From the NCBI GenBank assembly GCA_039588215.1, contig JBDHAD010000003.1:14771-78770 (forward strand): 64,000 nt of DNA. The letters run 5' to 3'. Position numbers and translations under genes: made by a program. Numbering within the stretch: position 1 is the first letter of the stretch; the number at the start of each line of letters is the position of its first letter. The DNA is from JBDHAC01 sp039588215. GTDB taxonomy: Bacteria; Gemmatimonadota; Gemmatimonadetes; Palauibacterales; Palauibacteraceae. Positions 51,939 to 61,558 of the stretch are shown here, piece after piece. Under the pieces are notes generated by a model. The model had not been told where the DNA came from. It saw only the letters and a list, made by a program, of their open reading frames with translations, and searched no databases.

Positions 51939-52640
51939 ATGCAGGTGTGGGCTGGGACGAGCGGTTATAGCTACAAGGCGTGGAAGGGGGCCTTCTATCC
52001 GGAGGACCTCCCGGCCAGCGGGATGTTGTCTTACTACGCGCAGCAGCTACCCGCCGTCGAGATCAACAACACGTTCTATCGGTTACCACGCGCCAGCGTG
52101 CTCGAGGGGTGGGCGGAGCAGGTACCGGACGGGTTCCGGTTCGCGCTCAAGGCGTCGCGCCGGATCACCCACTTCAAGCGGCTGAACGGCGCCGAAGAGG
52201 AGACGGACTACCTGGTCCGGACCGCGGCCACCTTGGCCGATCGCGCCGGCGTGCTCCTCTACCAGCTGCCACCCAACTTCAAGCGCGATCTCGAAAGGCT
52301 GGAGACGTTCGTGTCGCAGCTTCCGAATCCGGGTCGCTCGGCGTTCGAGTTCCGACACGAATCGTGGTTCGAGGATGAGGTGTACGAGGTTCTCCGTGCG
52401 GCGAACTCCGCGCTCTGCATCGCGCAGACCGACGACCTCCCGGACCCGCCCTCGGACGCGACCGCCGATTGGGCCTATCTGCGACTGCGAAAGACCGAGT
52501 ACCAGGACTCGGAGTTGGACGAGTGGGTGTCCCGACTCAGAGACGGACCCTGGAAGGAGGCGTATGTCTTCTTCAAGCACGAGGACGCCGGTGTCGGGCC
52601 CAAGCTCGCGGCGGAGCTCCTCGAGCGCGTCCAGGGTTGA
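51939..52640 (+). CDS. DUF72 (YecE-like) TIM-barrel protein
   Basis: About 233 residues. WAGTSGYSYKAWKGAFYPE, YAQQLPAVEINNTFYRLP, FALKASRRITHFKRL, YQLPPNFKRDLERLETF and FEFRHESWF are the ordered DUF72 signatures. The family fold resembles xylose isomerase, but no activity is established. Start is ATG 51939; GTG 51924 and GTG 51945 are in frame. It lies 30 nt ahead of the rhomboid gene. Confidence 0.88.
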   Translation: MQVWAGTSGYSYKAWKGAFYPEDLPASGMLSYYAQQLPAVEINNTFYRLPRASVLEGWAEQVPDGFRFALKASRRITHFKRLNGAEEETDYLVRTAATLADRAGVLLYQLPPNFKRDLERLETFVSQLPNPGRSAFEFRHESWFEDEVYEVLRAANSALCIAQTDDLPDPPSDATADWAYLRLRKTEYQDSELDEWVSRLRDGPWKEAYVFFKHEDAGVGPKLAAELLERVQG

Positions 52641-52670
52641 GCGCGAGCCCTCCGGAAAGCGAGTCGGCCC

Positions 52671-53444
52671 GTGACCCCCGTCGTCCGTCAATTGCTCTTG
52701 GCCAACGTGGTCGTCTTCCTGCTCGTGCCACGTGGGTCGGAGCTCTTCTTCAACCTGTGGCTGTTTCCCCCCCTCATGCTGGCACGACCGTGGACCCCGT
52801 TCACGTACATGTTCCTGCACGGGGGCTTCATGCACCTGCTCTTCAACATGATTGCCCTGTTCTTCTTCGGCCCGCGGCTGGAGTCGATGCTCGGGAGCCG
52901 GCACTTCCTGGGCCTGTACATGCTGAGCGGAGTCATGGGCGCGGTGGCCTCGTTGATCCCGCCCTACGCGCCCATCGTCGGCGCCTCGGGCGCGGTCTTC
53001 GGTGTTCTGCTGGGATATGCGATGTTCTGGCCACGCGATCAGATCCTCATCTGGGGGATCGTGCCGGTCGAGGCGCGCATCTTCGTGGTCTTCCTGACTC
53101 TGCTATCGCTCGTCTCGGGATTCGGCGGCGCGGGCGGCGGGATCGCGCACTTCGCACACTTGGGCGGATTCCTCGGGGGCTGGCTGTACCTGAAGGGACG
53201 CGAGAGGACCTCGGCGGCCAGACGGTTTCAGAAGAAGGCCGAGAGTCCCGGCGTGAAGATGGGCGACAGCCAGATCCTGGAGCAGTGGAAGCGGATCCGG
53301 CCGGAGGAACTCCACGAAGTGAACAGGGAGGAGTACGAGCGCATCTCGGAGAAGATCAGCACGCAGGGACCGTCGAGCCTGACGGACCGCGAGCGGACTT
53401 TCGTGGACCGGTTCAGCCGGGGGCCGGCGGCCGCCCCCGGCTGA
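52671..53444 (+). CDS. Rhomboid-family intramembrane serine protease
   Basis: 257 residues with about six membrane segments. MFLHGGFMHLLFNMIALFFFG contains the oxyanion Asn (N59); GASGAVFG has the nucleophile S106; AHFAHLGGFLGG has the catalytic H163. All three are present, so it should be active. A hydrophilic C-terminal tail of about 80 residues follows. Rhomboids cut membrane proteins within or near their transmembrane part; the substrate here is unknown. GTG 52671 starts it, with no strong ribosome site. The gene ends 27 nt from the convergent acyl-CoA dehydrogenase gene. Confidence 0.9.
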   Translation: MTPVVRQLLLANVVVFLLVPRGSELFFNLWLFPPLMLARPWTPFTYMFLHGGFMHLLFNMIALFFFGPRLESMLGSRHFLGLYMLSGVMGAVASLIPPYAPIVGASGAVFGVLLGYAMFWPRDQILIWGIVPVEARIFVVFLTLLSLVSGFGGAGGGIAHFAHLGGFLGGWLYLKGRERTSAARRFQKKAESPGVKMGDSQILEQWKRIRPEELHEVNREEYERISEKISTQGPSSLTDRERTFVDRFSRGPAAAPG

Positions 53445-53471
53445 CCGTGGACCGGCTCAAGCGATCTCGTT

Positions 53472-55436
53472 TCAGACGGTCTCGGCCGTAGCCGCCGGCT
53501 CCACCGGCGCCTCCTGCGCTGGCGGTTGTGCCTGTGATTCCGGGGGCGGCGCTGCGCCCTCCAGGCCGGCGAGCGCGAGCTTCTGCAACCCCACGACTCC
53601 GTCCTCGAGCCACGTGTAGCGCCCCTCGAGGACGCCCTGCGCCACCTGGTAGCTCATGGGGTCGTCGTTCGATCTGATCGCCCCGAACAGTCGGTTCACT
53701 TCCCGCCGCGCTCCGCGAGAGAACAGATCCGCGATCCGGTGAGCTTCGGTAGCGCCGTCCGCACCCGTTCGCACGATCATCTCGGCCTTCAAGACCGTCG
53801 CCGCGATCGCGAACAGCTGCACCCCGATATCGACGGCCCGGAACAACAGTCCCTGCCGGCGCTCCAGCTTCGCGCCGTGTCGCATCATGAGGTGGAAGAT
53901 CGTTCGCGCCAGTCGGCGGCTCGAGCGCTCCACGAACCGAAGGTGCTTCGCGTTCGCCCCGAATTGCGCGTACCGCGGCCACCAGCCCCAACCGAGCCAC
54001 TGCCGCGGGTACCAGGTGGCGTAGAAGAACGCCGCTCCGGGCAACGCCTTGAGCTTCGCGCCGGCGCTCAGCTTCGGATCCACGAGCGCGCCGGCGATCT
54101 TCAGGTGCTTGTCCACCGCTTCGCGCGCGATGAACAGCCGCATGATCTCGCTCGACCCCTCGAAGATCCGGTTGATGCGGAAATCGCGCAGCATGCGCTC
54201 GGCCGGGACCGGCACATCCCCCCGTGCCTTGAGCGAGTCCGCGGTCTCGTACCCGCGCCCGCCGCGCACCTGGATCGAGTCGTCGATCAGCTTCCACCCG
54301 ATCTCCGTGTTGAACAGCTTCGAGATCGCGGCCTCGAGCCGGATGTCGAACTCGCCCCGATCCACCATCATCGAAGTGAGCTCGGCCACCGCTTCCATGG
54401 CGAACGTGTTGGCGGCAATCGACGAGAGATAATGGGCCACGGCTTCGTGCTTCCCGACCGGCTGTCCCCACTGAACGCGCTGGGAGGCCCACTGTCGGCA
54501 GTACTCCAGCGCGGCCTGCGCGCCACCCACCGCGGACGCCGGGATCGTGAGCCGGCCCGTATTCAGCGTGACCAGCGCGAGCTTGAGACCACGACCTTCC
54601 TTGAGCAGCAGGTTCTCCCTGGGAACCCGGACATTAGTGAACCGGACGATGCCGTTCTCCAGCGCCCGCAGCCCCATGAAGTGGCACCGGCGCACGACTT
54701 CGACGCCTTCCCAGGCCTCATCGACGATGAACGCGGAGATCTGTTTCGTCTCCGGGTTACGAGCCATCACTACGAACAGCTCGGCAACCGTGCCGTTCGT
54801 GGCCCACAACTTCTCGCCGTTCAGGATGAACGCCTCCCCATCTTCCGTCGGCTCCGCCGTCGTGCTCAGCCGGGCGGGGTCGGATCCCACTTCGTCCTCG
54901 GTCAGGCAGAAGGCGCTGATCGCTCCGGCCGCACAACGCGGCAGGTACTTCTTCTTCTGTTCCTCCGTCCCGAACGTCTTGAGCGGCTGTGGGACGCCGA
55001 TCGATTGGTGCGCCGAGAGGAGCGCCACGAGGTTCCCGTCGACGGTTCCGACCATCTGCATCGCGCGGGCGTACTCCGTCTGGTTGAATCCGAGTCCGCC
55101 GTACTCGGTGGGGATCTTGATCCCGAACGCGCCGATCTGCCTGAGGTGGTCGATGACGTCGGGGCCGATCTTCCCCTCGCGGTCGATTTGGTCGGAGTCG
55201 ACCTCATCGCGGAGGTAGATGCGAAGATCCTCTATCCACTCCCTGGCCCGCTCGCCGATGAACTCCTTCGGGTCGGGGTACGGGTGGATGGTGTCCAACC
55301 GGAAACGACCCAGGAATAGGTCGCGGACGAACGTGTATTGGGCCCAATCCTTCTCTCGCGCGGCCTCGGCGACTTTCCGGGCCTCTGCCTCGCTTACTCG
55401 TGGTTTGGCAGTCGCTTTGTCATCTGTATCGGTCAT
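53472..55436 (-). CDS. Acyl-CoA dehydrogenase, long VLCAD/ACAD9-like form
   Basis: About 654 residues. It oxidises an acyl-CoA to trans-2-enoyl-CoA with FAD. Features in order: FGIKIPTEYGGLGFNQTEY, AFCLTEDEVGSDPA (FAD-binding), LNGEKLWATNG, GRLTIPASAVGGAQAALEY, RVQWGQPVGKHEAV, IQVRGGRGYE, and the catalytic Glu region RIFEGSSEIMRLF. The C-terminal extension of about 170 residues is like that of mitochondrial VLCAD/ACAD9, ending in a Pro/Gln/Ala-rich tail. ATG 55436 gives the family N-terminus; the frame continues to 55712 without likely coding. It is a single gene divergent from the EgtD-like gene. Confidence 0.92.
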   Translation of the reverse strand: MTDTDDKATAKPRVSEAEARKVAEAAREKDWAQYTFVRDLFLGRFRLDTIHPYPDPKEFIGERAREWIEDLRIYLRDEVDSDQIDREGKIGPDVIDHLRQIGAFGIKIPTEYGGLGFNQTEYARAMQMVGTVDGNLVALLSAHQSIGVPQPLKTFGTEEQKKKYLPRCAAGAISAFCLTEDEVGSDPARLSTTAEPTEDGEAFILNGEKLWATNGTVAELFVVMARNPETKQISAFIVDEAWEGVEVVRRCHFMGLRALENGIVRFTNVRVPRENLLLKEGRGLKLALVTLNTGRLTIPASAVGGAQAALEYCRQWASQRVQWGQPVGKHEAVAHYLSSIAANTFAMEAVAELTSMMVDRGEFDIRLEAAISKLFNTEIGWKLIDDSIQVRGGRGYETADSLKARGDVPVPAERMLRDFRINRIFEGSSEIMRLFIAREAVDKHLKIAGALVDPKLSAGAKLKALPGAAFFYATWYPRQWLGWGWWPRYAQFGANAKHLRFVERSSRRLARTIFHLMMRHGAKLERRQGLLFRAVDIGVQLFAIAATVLKAEMIVRTGADGATEAHRIADLFSRGARREVNRLFGAIRSNDDPMSYQVAQGVLEGRYTWLEDGVVGLQKLALAGLEGAAPPPESQAQPPAQEAPVEPAATAETV

Positions 55437-55700
55437 GATGAGGCATCCTGTTTGAGCGTGGACCCGCCTAAGCAACGAATCCGGATGGGAGGGCGGTTTC
55501 CCAGGTGCCGTGGCGGCTCCAAGTGCGAACCGCGTCCAAACAAAGCTAATTCGCAACTTCCGACCCTGTCCAGCGAAGGATACCCGGCTTTCAACCCGAA
55601 GATCAGGTGGCTGGGTGGCCCGTGCCCGAACTCTGCGCTCGCGCAGGAGTACAGCACGACCGAACTTGGGCCGATCCGGATGATACGAGAGGCGGGGAAG

Positions 55701-56699
55701 GTGAAACAGCAAAGTACCGTCGAGGCCGAAGCGCAGATCACGATTCTCAGACCCTCCGGGGCGTTGGATCCGCTCGCGGAGCTGCCGCAGGACGCACTGC
55801 GGGGACTACTGTCGAGCCCGAAATGGCTCCCCCCGAAGTATTTCTATGATGAGATGGGCTCGCGGTTGTTCGAACGGATCACGGCGCTTCCCGAGTACTA
55901 TCAAACGCGGGTCGAGCGCTCGATCCTGGAGCAAGGCGCCCCCCGACTGATCGACGAGGTGCGACCCACGGCACTCGTCGAGTTCGGCTCGGGTAGCGCC
56001 TCCAAAACCCGCGTGATGCTGGACGAGATGGCAGAGATGGGGTTGCTGGGCGGGTACGGCGCGATCGAGGTGAGCGAGTCGGCCCTGCTCGCCTCGGCGG
56101 ACAGGCTTGTGACGGCCTACCCGTCACTCGGGTTCGTCGGGGTGTTGGCCGACTTCCATCATCCCATCGATCTCCCGTTCGAGGCCGGGTCGCGGCTGAT
56201 TCTGTTCCTCGGATCGACGATCGGGAATCTCGTGGCGGAAGAAGCGGTCGACTTCCTGGGGTGGGTCGGGAAGGCGATGAGCGAGGGCGACGGATTCCTG
56301 ATCGGGTTCGATCTCGTGAAGGACCAGGCCGTGCTAGAAGCCGCCTACAACGACGCACAGGGCGTGACGGCGGAGTTCAACCTCAACGTCCTGCGCGTCC
56401 TCAACCGCGAGTTGGGGGCCGACTTCGATCTCGCGGGCTTCGAGCACCGTGCGTTTTACGATACGGCCGCGTCTCGCGTGGAGATGCACCTGGTTTCGAA
56501 GCGCCGGCAGAAGGTCTACGTGACCGCGCTCGGCATGTCGTTCGGATTTGCGGAGGGCGAGACTATCCGCACCGAGCTGAGCCACAAGTACACCGAAGCC
56601 TCCGCCACCGCGCTCCTGCGCGCCGGCGGTCTGGAGCTCGCGCGCTGGGAGACAGATCGTGACTCCTGGTTCGCCGTCGCGTTGGCGCGACGGAGCTGA
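55701..56699 (+). CDS. egtD: EgtD-like L-histidine N-alpha-methyltransferase
   Basis: About 332 residues. WLPPKYFYDEMGSRLFERI and LPEYYQTRVERSIL are the EgtD N-terminal motifs; VEFGSGSASKTR and IEVSESAL bind SAM; LFLGSTIGNL, IGFDLVKDQAVLEAAYND, VTAEFNLNVLRVLNRELG and RVEMHLVSK follow as in EgtD. It makes hercynine from histidine in ergothioneine synthesis. No EgtB or other ergothioneine gene is in the window. GTG 55701 has GAGGCGGGGA ahead; ATG 55680 in the same frame is the alternative. Confidence 0.88.
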   Translation: MKQQSTVEAEAQITILRPSGALDPLAELPQDALRGLLSSPKWLPPKYFYDEMGSRLFERITALPEYYQTRVERSILEQGAPRLIDEVRPTALVEFGSGSASKTRVMLDEMAEMGLLGGYGAIEVSESALLASADRLVTAYPSLGFVGVLADFHHPIDLPFEAGSRLILFLGSTIGNLVAEEAVDFLGWVGKAMSEGDGFLIGFDLVKDQAVLEAAYNDAQGVTAEFNLNVLRVLNRELGADFDLAGFEHRAFYDTAASRVEMHLVSKRRQKVYVTALGMSFGFAEGETIRTELSHKYTEASATALLRAGGLELARWETDRDSWFAVALARRS

Positions 56700-56723
56700 G
56701 CCGGGGTCGGGTGGCGGTTCGTC

Positions 56724-58100
56724 GTGAGTGACGCCGGGCCGAGAGCCACGGAGGCCGGGACCGGACAGCCGCCCGCCCGCACCGGAGCCCAAGCGCCGCC
56801 CGCGGGGGCCGAAGCCGGGCCCCCACCCGTCGCGCGCAAGGAAATCGTCGCCTGGGCCTCGTATGATTTCGCCAATTCCGCGTTCACGACCCTGATCGTC
56901 ACGTTCATCTTCAGCCAGTACTTCGCGGAGCGCATCGTCGACGATCCTATCCGGGGAGGCGTGCTGTGGACGCGGGCGGTGCAGGTGTCGGCGATCCTGG
57001 TGGCACTCATCATGCCCGTCCTCGGCGCGATCGCGGATTATTCGGGGCGCAAGAAGCGCTTCCTCTTCACGGCGACGGTCGCCTGCGTGCTCGCGACCTC
57101 GGCGCTCTTCTGGATGAAGCCGGGGGATGTCCTCCTCGCGGCGGGGATCTTCGTGTTCGCGAACGTCGCGTACGAAATCACGCAGGCGTTCTACAACGCG
57201 TTCCTGCCGGAGGTCTCCACGAGGCGGAACATCGGTCGCATCTCCGGCTTCGGCTGGGGGCTCGGCTATATGGGTGGGCTGGCGTGCCTCGCCTTGGCGT
57301 TGGGGATGGTCTCCGGTTGGCTCCCCGGCGACGACTTCTTCAACGTGCGCGCCACGAGCTTGTTGGTGGCGGTGTGGTTCCTCCTGTTCTCGATCCCGAT
57401 GCTGGTGGTCGTGCAGGAGCGGGCCGAGCGCCGCTCGGCCTCGATCGGAGTCTACGTGCGTGGCGGCTTCGCCCGGGTCAAGGACACGCTCGGACACCTG
57501 CGGGAGTACCGCGAGGCCGCGAAGCTCCTCATCGCGCGGCTCATCTACAACGACGGTCTGGTCACGGTGTTCTCGATGGCCGCGATTTACGTGGGCGGCG
57601 TGTACGGGATGGAGACGCGCGAGGTTCTTATCCTGGCGATCGCCGTCAACGTCGCCGCCGGGCTGAGCGCGATGGCGTTCGGGTTCGTGAACGACCGGAT
57701 CGGCGGGAAGAAGACGATCGCGTTCACGATCGTGGTGCTGATCGCGGCCACCCTGTTCGGAGCGTGGGCGCCCGACCCACAGACTTTTTGGATCGCGGCG
57801 ATCGCCGTCGGGATGATGGTCGGCCCCAATCAGGCCGCGAGCCGCAGCCTGCTGGGCTCGTTCGTGCCCGAGAGCAAGCAGGGGGAGCTGTTCGGGTTCT
57901 ACGCCTTCTCCGGTAAGCTGGCGTCCGTGCTCGGGCCGCTCACCTACGGGCTCATCCTCCAGTCCACCGAGAGCCACCGGCTAGCCATGGGGTCGATCGT
58001 GGTCTTCTTCGTGCTGGGGTTCTTCGCGCTCATGACCGTGCGCGAGGAGGAAGGGATCGCCCTGGCCCGGTCGTTGTCCAAGGAGACCGCCACCGACTGA
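56724..58100 (+). CDS. UMF1-family MFS transporter
   Basis: 458 residues with 11-12 membrane segments after an Ala/Pro-rich cytoplasmic N-terminus. WASYDFANSAFTTLIVTFIF is the UMF1 (Atg22-like) hallmark; ADYSGRKKRFL is the MFS loop 2-3 motif; FYNAFLPEVSTRRNIGRISG and GPNQAASRSLLGSFVP are also typical. Substrate is unknown. GTG 56724 starts 24 nt after the egtD stop on the same strand, so the two may be co-transcribed; export or uptake of a betaine-like compound would be a guess. Confidence 0.88.
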   Translation: MSDAGPRATEAGTGQPPARTGAQAPPAGAEAGPPPVARKEIVAWASYDFANSAFTTLIVTFIFSQYFAERIVDDPIRGGVLWTRAVQVSAILVALIMPVLGAIADYSGRKKRFLFTATVACVLATSALFWMKPGDVLLAAGIFVFANVAYEITQAFYNAFLPEVSTRRNIGRISGFGWGLGYMGGLACLALALGMVSGWLPGDDFFNVRATSLLVAVWFLLFSIPMLVVVQERAERRSASIGVYVRGGFARVKDTLGHLREYREAAKLLIARLIYNDGLVTVFSMAAIYVGGVYGMETREVLILAIAVNVAAGLSAMAFGFVNDRIGGKKTIAFTIVVLIAATLFGAWAPDPQTFWIAAIAVGMMVGPNQAASRSLLGSFVPESKQGELFGFYAFSGKLASVLGPLTYGLILQSTESHRLAMGSIVVFFVLGFFALMTVREEEGIALARSLSKETATD

Positions 58101-58148
58101 CGGGCACGGGCCACGCGCGTGGAGTTCAGAGCCCGTTGATACGTCCCG

Positions 58149-58164
58149 CGTTTCAGCTGAAACG
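58149..58164. promoter_or_regulatory. 16-bp perfect palindrome
   Basis: CGTTTCAGCTGAAACG is fully self-complementary and lies between the convergent MFS and VPS10-like genes. No promoter should be needed here, so it may be part of transcript ends or a protein-binding site of another kind. Confidence 0.35.
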
Positions 58165-58213
58165 TTCCGTCGGCTTTCGTGCGCCGCCGGCTGGATACCG
58201 TCCCCCTTTCTTG

Positions 58214-58248
58214 GCCGTGGCGGGCTGGCAGGTCCGGCCCGCCACGGC
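58214..58248. terminator. Bidirectional terminator hairpin
   Basis: Perfect 12-base arms, GCCGTGGCGGGC (58214-58225) and its complement (58237-58248), flank an 11-nt loop between two convergent stop codons (58100 and 58263). TTTCTT precedes it and gives a short A/T-rich tail for the minus-strand transcript. Confidence 0.65.
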
Positions 58249-58262
58249 ATTCGCCGCCGTGC

Positions 58263-61200
58263 TCAGCTAGTGGCGCGCGGCCGCGTTTTGATGATCACGC
58301 CCGGAACGCCGTTCTCGCGCAACCGCGAGTTGAAGTCCGCTACGTCCGTCTCGAGGATCAGCTGCAACTCATGTAGCTGTGCGTTGAGCTCGGCCTGCAG
58401 GTCGTCCGCACGCTCGATGGCGCCTTGATTCGGCCGGTCCTGCGTGCTGCGGATGTAGCCGTACAGCGCCGCGATGTGGTTGTCGAGCATCGGAGGGAAG
58501 TTGAGCGGGTCCTGACCACTCTCGTTCTTCGTCTGCATCAGCTCTTCCTCGACCCCCGTCAGCTTCTCCCCGGTCTCGTCCGCCATGTCGATGAACTCGT
58601 CGCCGAAGCCCGCATCTTTGGCCAGCGTCGCCTGCTCCTTCATCTGCGACCGCACGGAGCGGATGTCTCGGATCGCGTCGTGCGATTCCTGGAGCATGTC
58701 GCGTACGCGGACCATCAAGTCGTGTCGCGCCTGGAGATCCGTCACCGTGATCTGATCCGCGACGCGCGGATCGATCATCACCTCGAAGTCCTGCGTCTGC
58801 GACATGTCGCCGAGCGTCATGCGAACCTGATAGCTGCCGGGCACGGCGGGCACGGGGCCTGTGAAGCCCCAGATTCTGGCGCCCTCTACGAGATCGGCGC
58901 CCTCCTCGGTCAGGTTCCAGGCCGTCCGGTTGAGGCCGGCGTCCGCGGGAATCTCCCCCGGCTCGAACTCGGGTCGTAGCCCGCGCGCCTCCTTCATGGC
59001 ATCGTCGAACTCGGATGGCTCGCTCGAGTAGATCCGCACCACCTCGCCGCGCGCGTTCAGGATCTCCATCAGCAGCGGCTCGTCGGACTCCGCGCCGAGC
59101 GAGTAGTACATGATCGCGCCGTTCGGGCGCCCGCCTCCGCCCCCCCCGCCGAAGCCGCCGCCGAACGAGGCGGCGTACGTGTCGGCCGGATCGAACAGGT
59201 GCAGATCGGCGGCCGCCACCGCCGGTGTCAGCTCGTGCAGCGGCGAGAGGTCGTCCAGGATCCAGAACGAGCGCCCCTGCGTCGCCACGACCAGGTCACC
59301 CTGGTGCACCCGGAGGTCCGTGATCGGTGTGACGGGGAGATTGAGCTGGAAGGGCTGCCAGCTCTGACCGTCGTCGAAGCTCACGTACATGCCGTACTCG
59401 GTACCCGCGTACAACAGGCCCCGACGCTCGGGATCTTCGCGAATCACACGCACAAAGTGGCCGTCCGCGATCCCCTGTGTGCCGAGGCGTTCCCACGTCT
59501 GCCCGTAGTCGTCCGTGCGGAACATGTACGCGCCGTAGTCGGCCATCCGGTACTTCTGGACCGCGATGAAGGCGCGCCCGGGGTCGTGCGCCGATAGGTC
59601 GATCATGTTGACGGTTCCCCACTCCGGCATGTCGGGTGGCGTGATGTTCTCCCAATTCGCGCCGTCGTCGCGGGAGATGTGTACGAGCCCATCATCCGAC
59701 CCGGCCCACAACACACCCTGCTCGTACGGCGACTCCTCGAAGGCGAACACGACGCCGTACACCTCGACACCGGTGTTGTCCATCGTGATCGGCTCGCCCG
59801 CGTGGTACTGCTTCGTCGTGTCGTTGCGGGTCAGGTCGGGGCTGATCGTCTCCCACGAATGCCCCATGTCCGTCGTGCGGTGCACGTGGTTGGACGTGTG
59901 GTAGACCATGTCCGGGTTGTGGGGCGAGATGCGGATGGGCGCGTTCCACTGGAACCGGTACTTGAGCGTCTTGGGAGCCTGCCCGAGCTGGAGCTGCGGG
60001 TAGATCAGGATCGCTCGGACATCGCCGGTGCGGCGGTCTACGCGGCTGATGTTGCCCCCGTAGCAACCCGCGTAGGTGACCATCGGGTCGCGCGGATCGA
60101 TCGCGATGTGCCCGCTCTCGCAGCCCCCGACCGAGGCCCAGTGCTGCGATGGCGTCACGCCCGGCAGCGGACGGCTCGGCACCGTGATCGTCGAGTTGTC
60201 CTGCTGCGAGCCGTACACGAAGTACGGGAACTGGTCGTCGACGAACACGCGATAGAATTCGGCGGTGGGCTGGTTGTAGTATGTGGACCAGCTCTGCGCG
60301 CCCGTCGTCGTGACCTGCGCGCCCCCATCGTCGGCTACGACTTGCTTGTCCGGATCGTCGTAGTTCACCCACAGATCGTGGACGTCGCCGTGTGGCACTC
60401 GGTACGACTGAAACGTGCGCCCCCCGTCGATCGACTTGTAGTAGGACGTGTTGAGCGCGTAAACCGTGTTCTCGTCGACCGGGTCGGCGTAGATGTGCGT
60501 GTAGTACCAAGCGCGTTGCTGGAGATTCCGGTTGCGGTTGACGTGGCTCCAGCTCTCTCCGCCATCGTCGGAGCGGTACACGCCACCCTTGCCGTCAGGA
60601 GCCTCGATCAGGACCCAGACGCGGTCGGGGTTCGCGCGCGAAACAGTCACCGCAGCCTTCCCCACCAGCCCGGTCGGGAGTCCGCCCTCCAGCTTGTCCC
60701 ACGTATCGCCGCCGTCTTTGGATCTGAAGATGCCGCTCTCCGACGAGCCGGAAACCATCGTCCACGGCTTGCGCTCGGCGCGCCACGCGGCGGCGAAAAT
60801 GATGCGCGGGTTCCTCTGGTTGAGCGCGAGGTCGACGAAGCCGGTCGAGTCGCTCAGGAAGAGCACCCGCTCCCAGTTGTCGCCACCGTCCTTCGTACGG
60901 TAGACGCCACGCTCCGCGTTCGGCCCGAACGGATCCCCAAGCGCGGCTACGAACGCCACGTCAGAGTCGGACGGGTGCACTTCGATGCGCCCGATCTGAC
61001 CGGCGTTCGGTAGACCGACATGAGTCCAGGTGTCCCCACCGTCCTCCGACCGGTACATCCCGATCCCCTTCGACACGTTGCCCCGGGTGCACGCGGAACC
61101 GGTCCCCACGTAGATCACGTTGGGATCGCTGTCCGCCACATCGATGGCCCCGATCGAGCCGGCCTCGAAGAAGCCGTCGGAGACGTTAGTCCAGTTGAGT

Positions 61201-61448
61201 CCGGCGTCCGCGGTCTTCCAGACGCCGCCTCCCGTAGCTCCCATGAAGAACGTGAGCGGTTGCTCGGTGACCCCGGCCACGGCCGAGCTACGGCCTCCAC
61301 GGGTGGGGCCGATCGACCGATACCGCAGACCCGCGAAGGTGGCGGAGTCATACGCCGCTCCACCGTTCTGCGCCTGTAGGTCGATCGAGCCGAATGTCAG
61401 GGCCGCGATCGAGATCGCTCCCGTCAACAGGTGTCGAGCGCTACGCAT
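58263..61448 (-). CDS. Secreted VPS10/sortilin-like BNR-repeat protein
   Basis: 1061 residues with a signal peptide (LTGAISIAALTFGSIDLQAQ). The N-terminal 700 residues form beta-propeller blades with repeated Asp-box motifs (SEDGGDTWTHV, TKDGGDNWERV, SKDGGDTWDKL, SDDGGESWSHV, SRDDGANWENI, SFDDGQSWQPF). A Gly-rich stretch (FGGGFGGGGGGGRP) links to a C-terminal region with a beta-sandwich and long helices. Proteins of this layout are abundant in Gemmatimonadota and Bacteroidota, but their role is unproven. ATG 61448 follows AGGAG by 6 nt; the frame from 61487 is rejected. It is 110 nt downstream of the M24-family gene. Confidence 0.88.
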   Translation of the reverse strand: MRSARHLLTGAISIAALTFGSIDLQAQNGGAAYDSATFAGLRYRSIGPTRGGRSSAVAGVTEQPLTFFMGATGGGVWKTADAGLNWTNVSDGFFEAGSIGAIDVADSDPNVIYVGTGSACTRGNVSKGIGMYRSEDGGDTWTHVGLPNAGQIGRIEVHPSDSDVAFVAALGDPFGPNAERGVYRTKDGGDNWERVLFLSDSTGFVDLALNQRNPRIIFAAAWRAERKPWTMVSGSSESGIFRSKDGGDTWDKLEGGLPTGLVGKAAVTVSRANPDRVWVLIEAPDGKGGVYRSDDGGESWSHVNRNRNLQQRAWYYTHIYADPVDENTVYALNTSYYKSIDGGRTFQSYRVPHGDVHDLWVNYDDPDKQVVADDGGAQVTTTGAQSWSTYYNQPTAEFYRVFVDDQFPYFVYGSQQDNSTITVPSRPLPGVTPSQHWASVGGCESGHIAIDPRDPMVTYAGCYGGNISRVDRRTGDVRAILIYPQLQLGQAPKTLKYRFQWNAPIRISPHNPDMVYHTSNHVHRTTDMGHSWETISPDLTRNDTTKQYHAGEPITMDNTGVEVYGVVFAFEESPYEQGVLWAGSDDGLVHISRDDGANWENITPPDMPEWGTVNMIDLSAHDPGRAFIAVQKYRMADYGAYMFRTDDYGQTWERLGTQGIADGHFVRVIREDPERRGLLYAGTEYGMYVSFDDGQSWQPFQLNLPVTPITDLRVHQGDLVVATQGRSFWILDDLSPLHELTPAVAAADLHLFDPADTYAASFGGGFGGGGGGGRPNGAIMYYSLGAESDEPLLMEILNARGEVVRIYSSEPSEFDDAMKEARGLRPEFEPGEIPADAGLNRTAWNLTEEGADLVEGARIWGFTGPVPAVPGSYQVRMTLGDMSQTQDFEVMIDPRVADQITVTDLQARHDLMVRVRDMLQESHDAIRDIRSVRSQMKEQATLAKDAGFGDEFIDMADETGEKLTGVEEELMQTKNESGQDPLNFPPMLDNHIAALYGYIRSTQDRPNQGAIERADDLQAELNAQLHELQLILETDVADFNSRLRENGVPGVIIKTRPRATS

Positions 61449-61558
61449 CGGATACTCCTGTGGCAAAGGGCGGGACACTGCGTGCATCTACCTCCAGAGT
61501 CGTCCTCGCAAGCTAGGAGCGAGCGAGGAAGGGTCGCAATCGTGGATTCTGGCCGTAC

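Noticed and set aside
53739..55319. Plus-strand open frame of 526 codons opposite the acyl-CoA dehydrogenase
   Set aside because: Arg/His/Asp-rich shadow translation without motifs; the dehydrogenase on the other strand is unmistakable.
56334..57977. Minus-strand open frame of 547 codons opposite the MFS transporter
   Set aside because: Composition is typical of an antisense shadow (His/Arg/Glu-rich), and the transporter has all UMF1 hallmarks.
60890..60897. A fourth CCTTCGTA
   Set aside because: It lies inside the VPS10-like gene and has no ATGAGGGG box 12 nt upstream.
59679..61013. Plus-strand open frame of 444 codons opposite the VPS10-like gene
   Set aside because: No motifs; shadow of Asp-box repeats on the coding strand.
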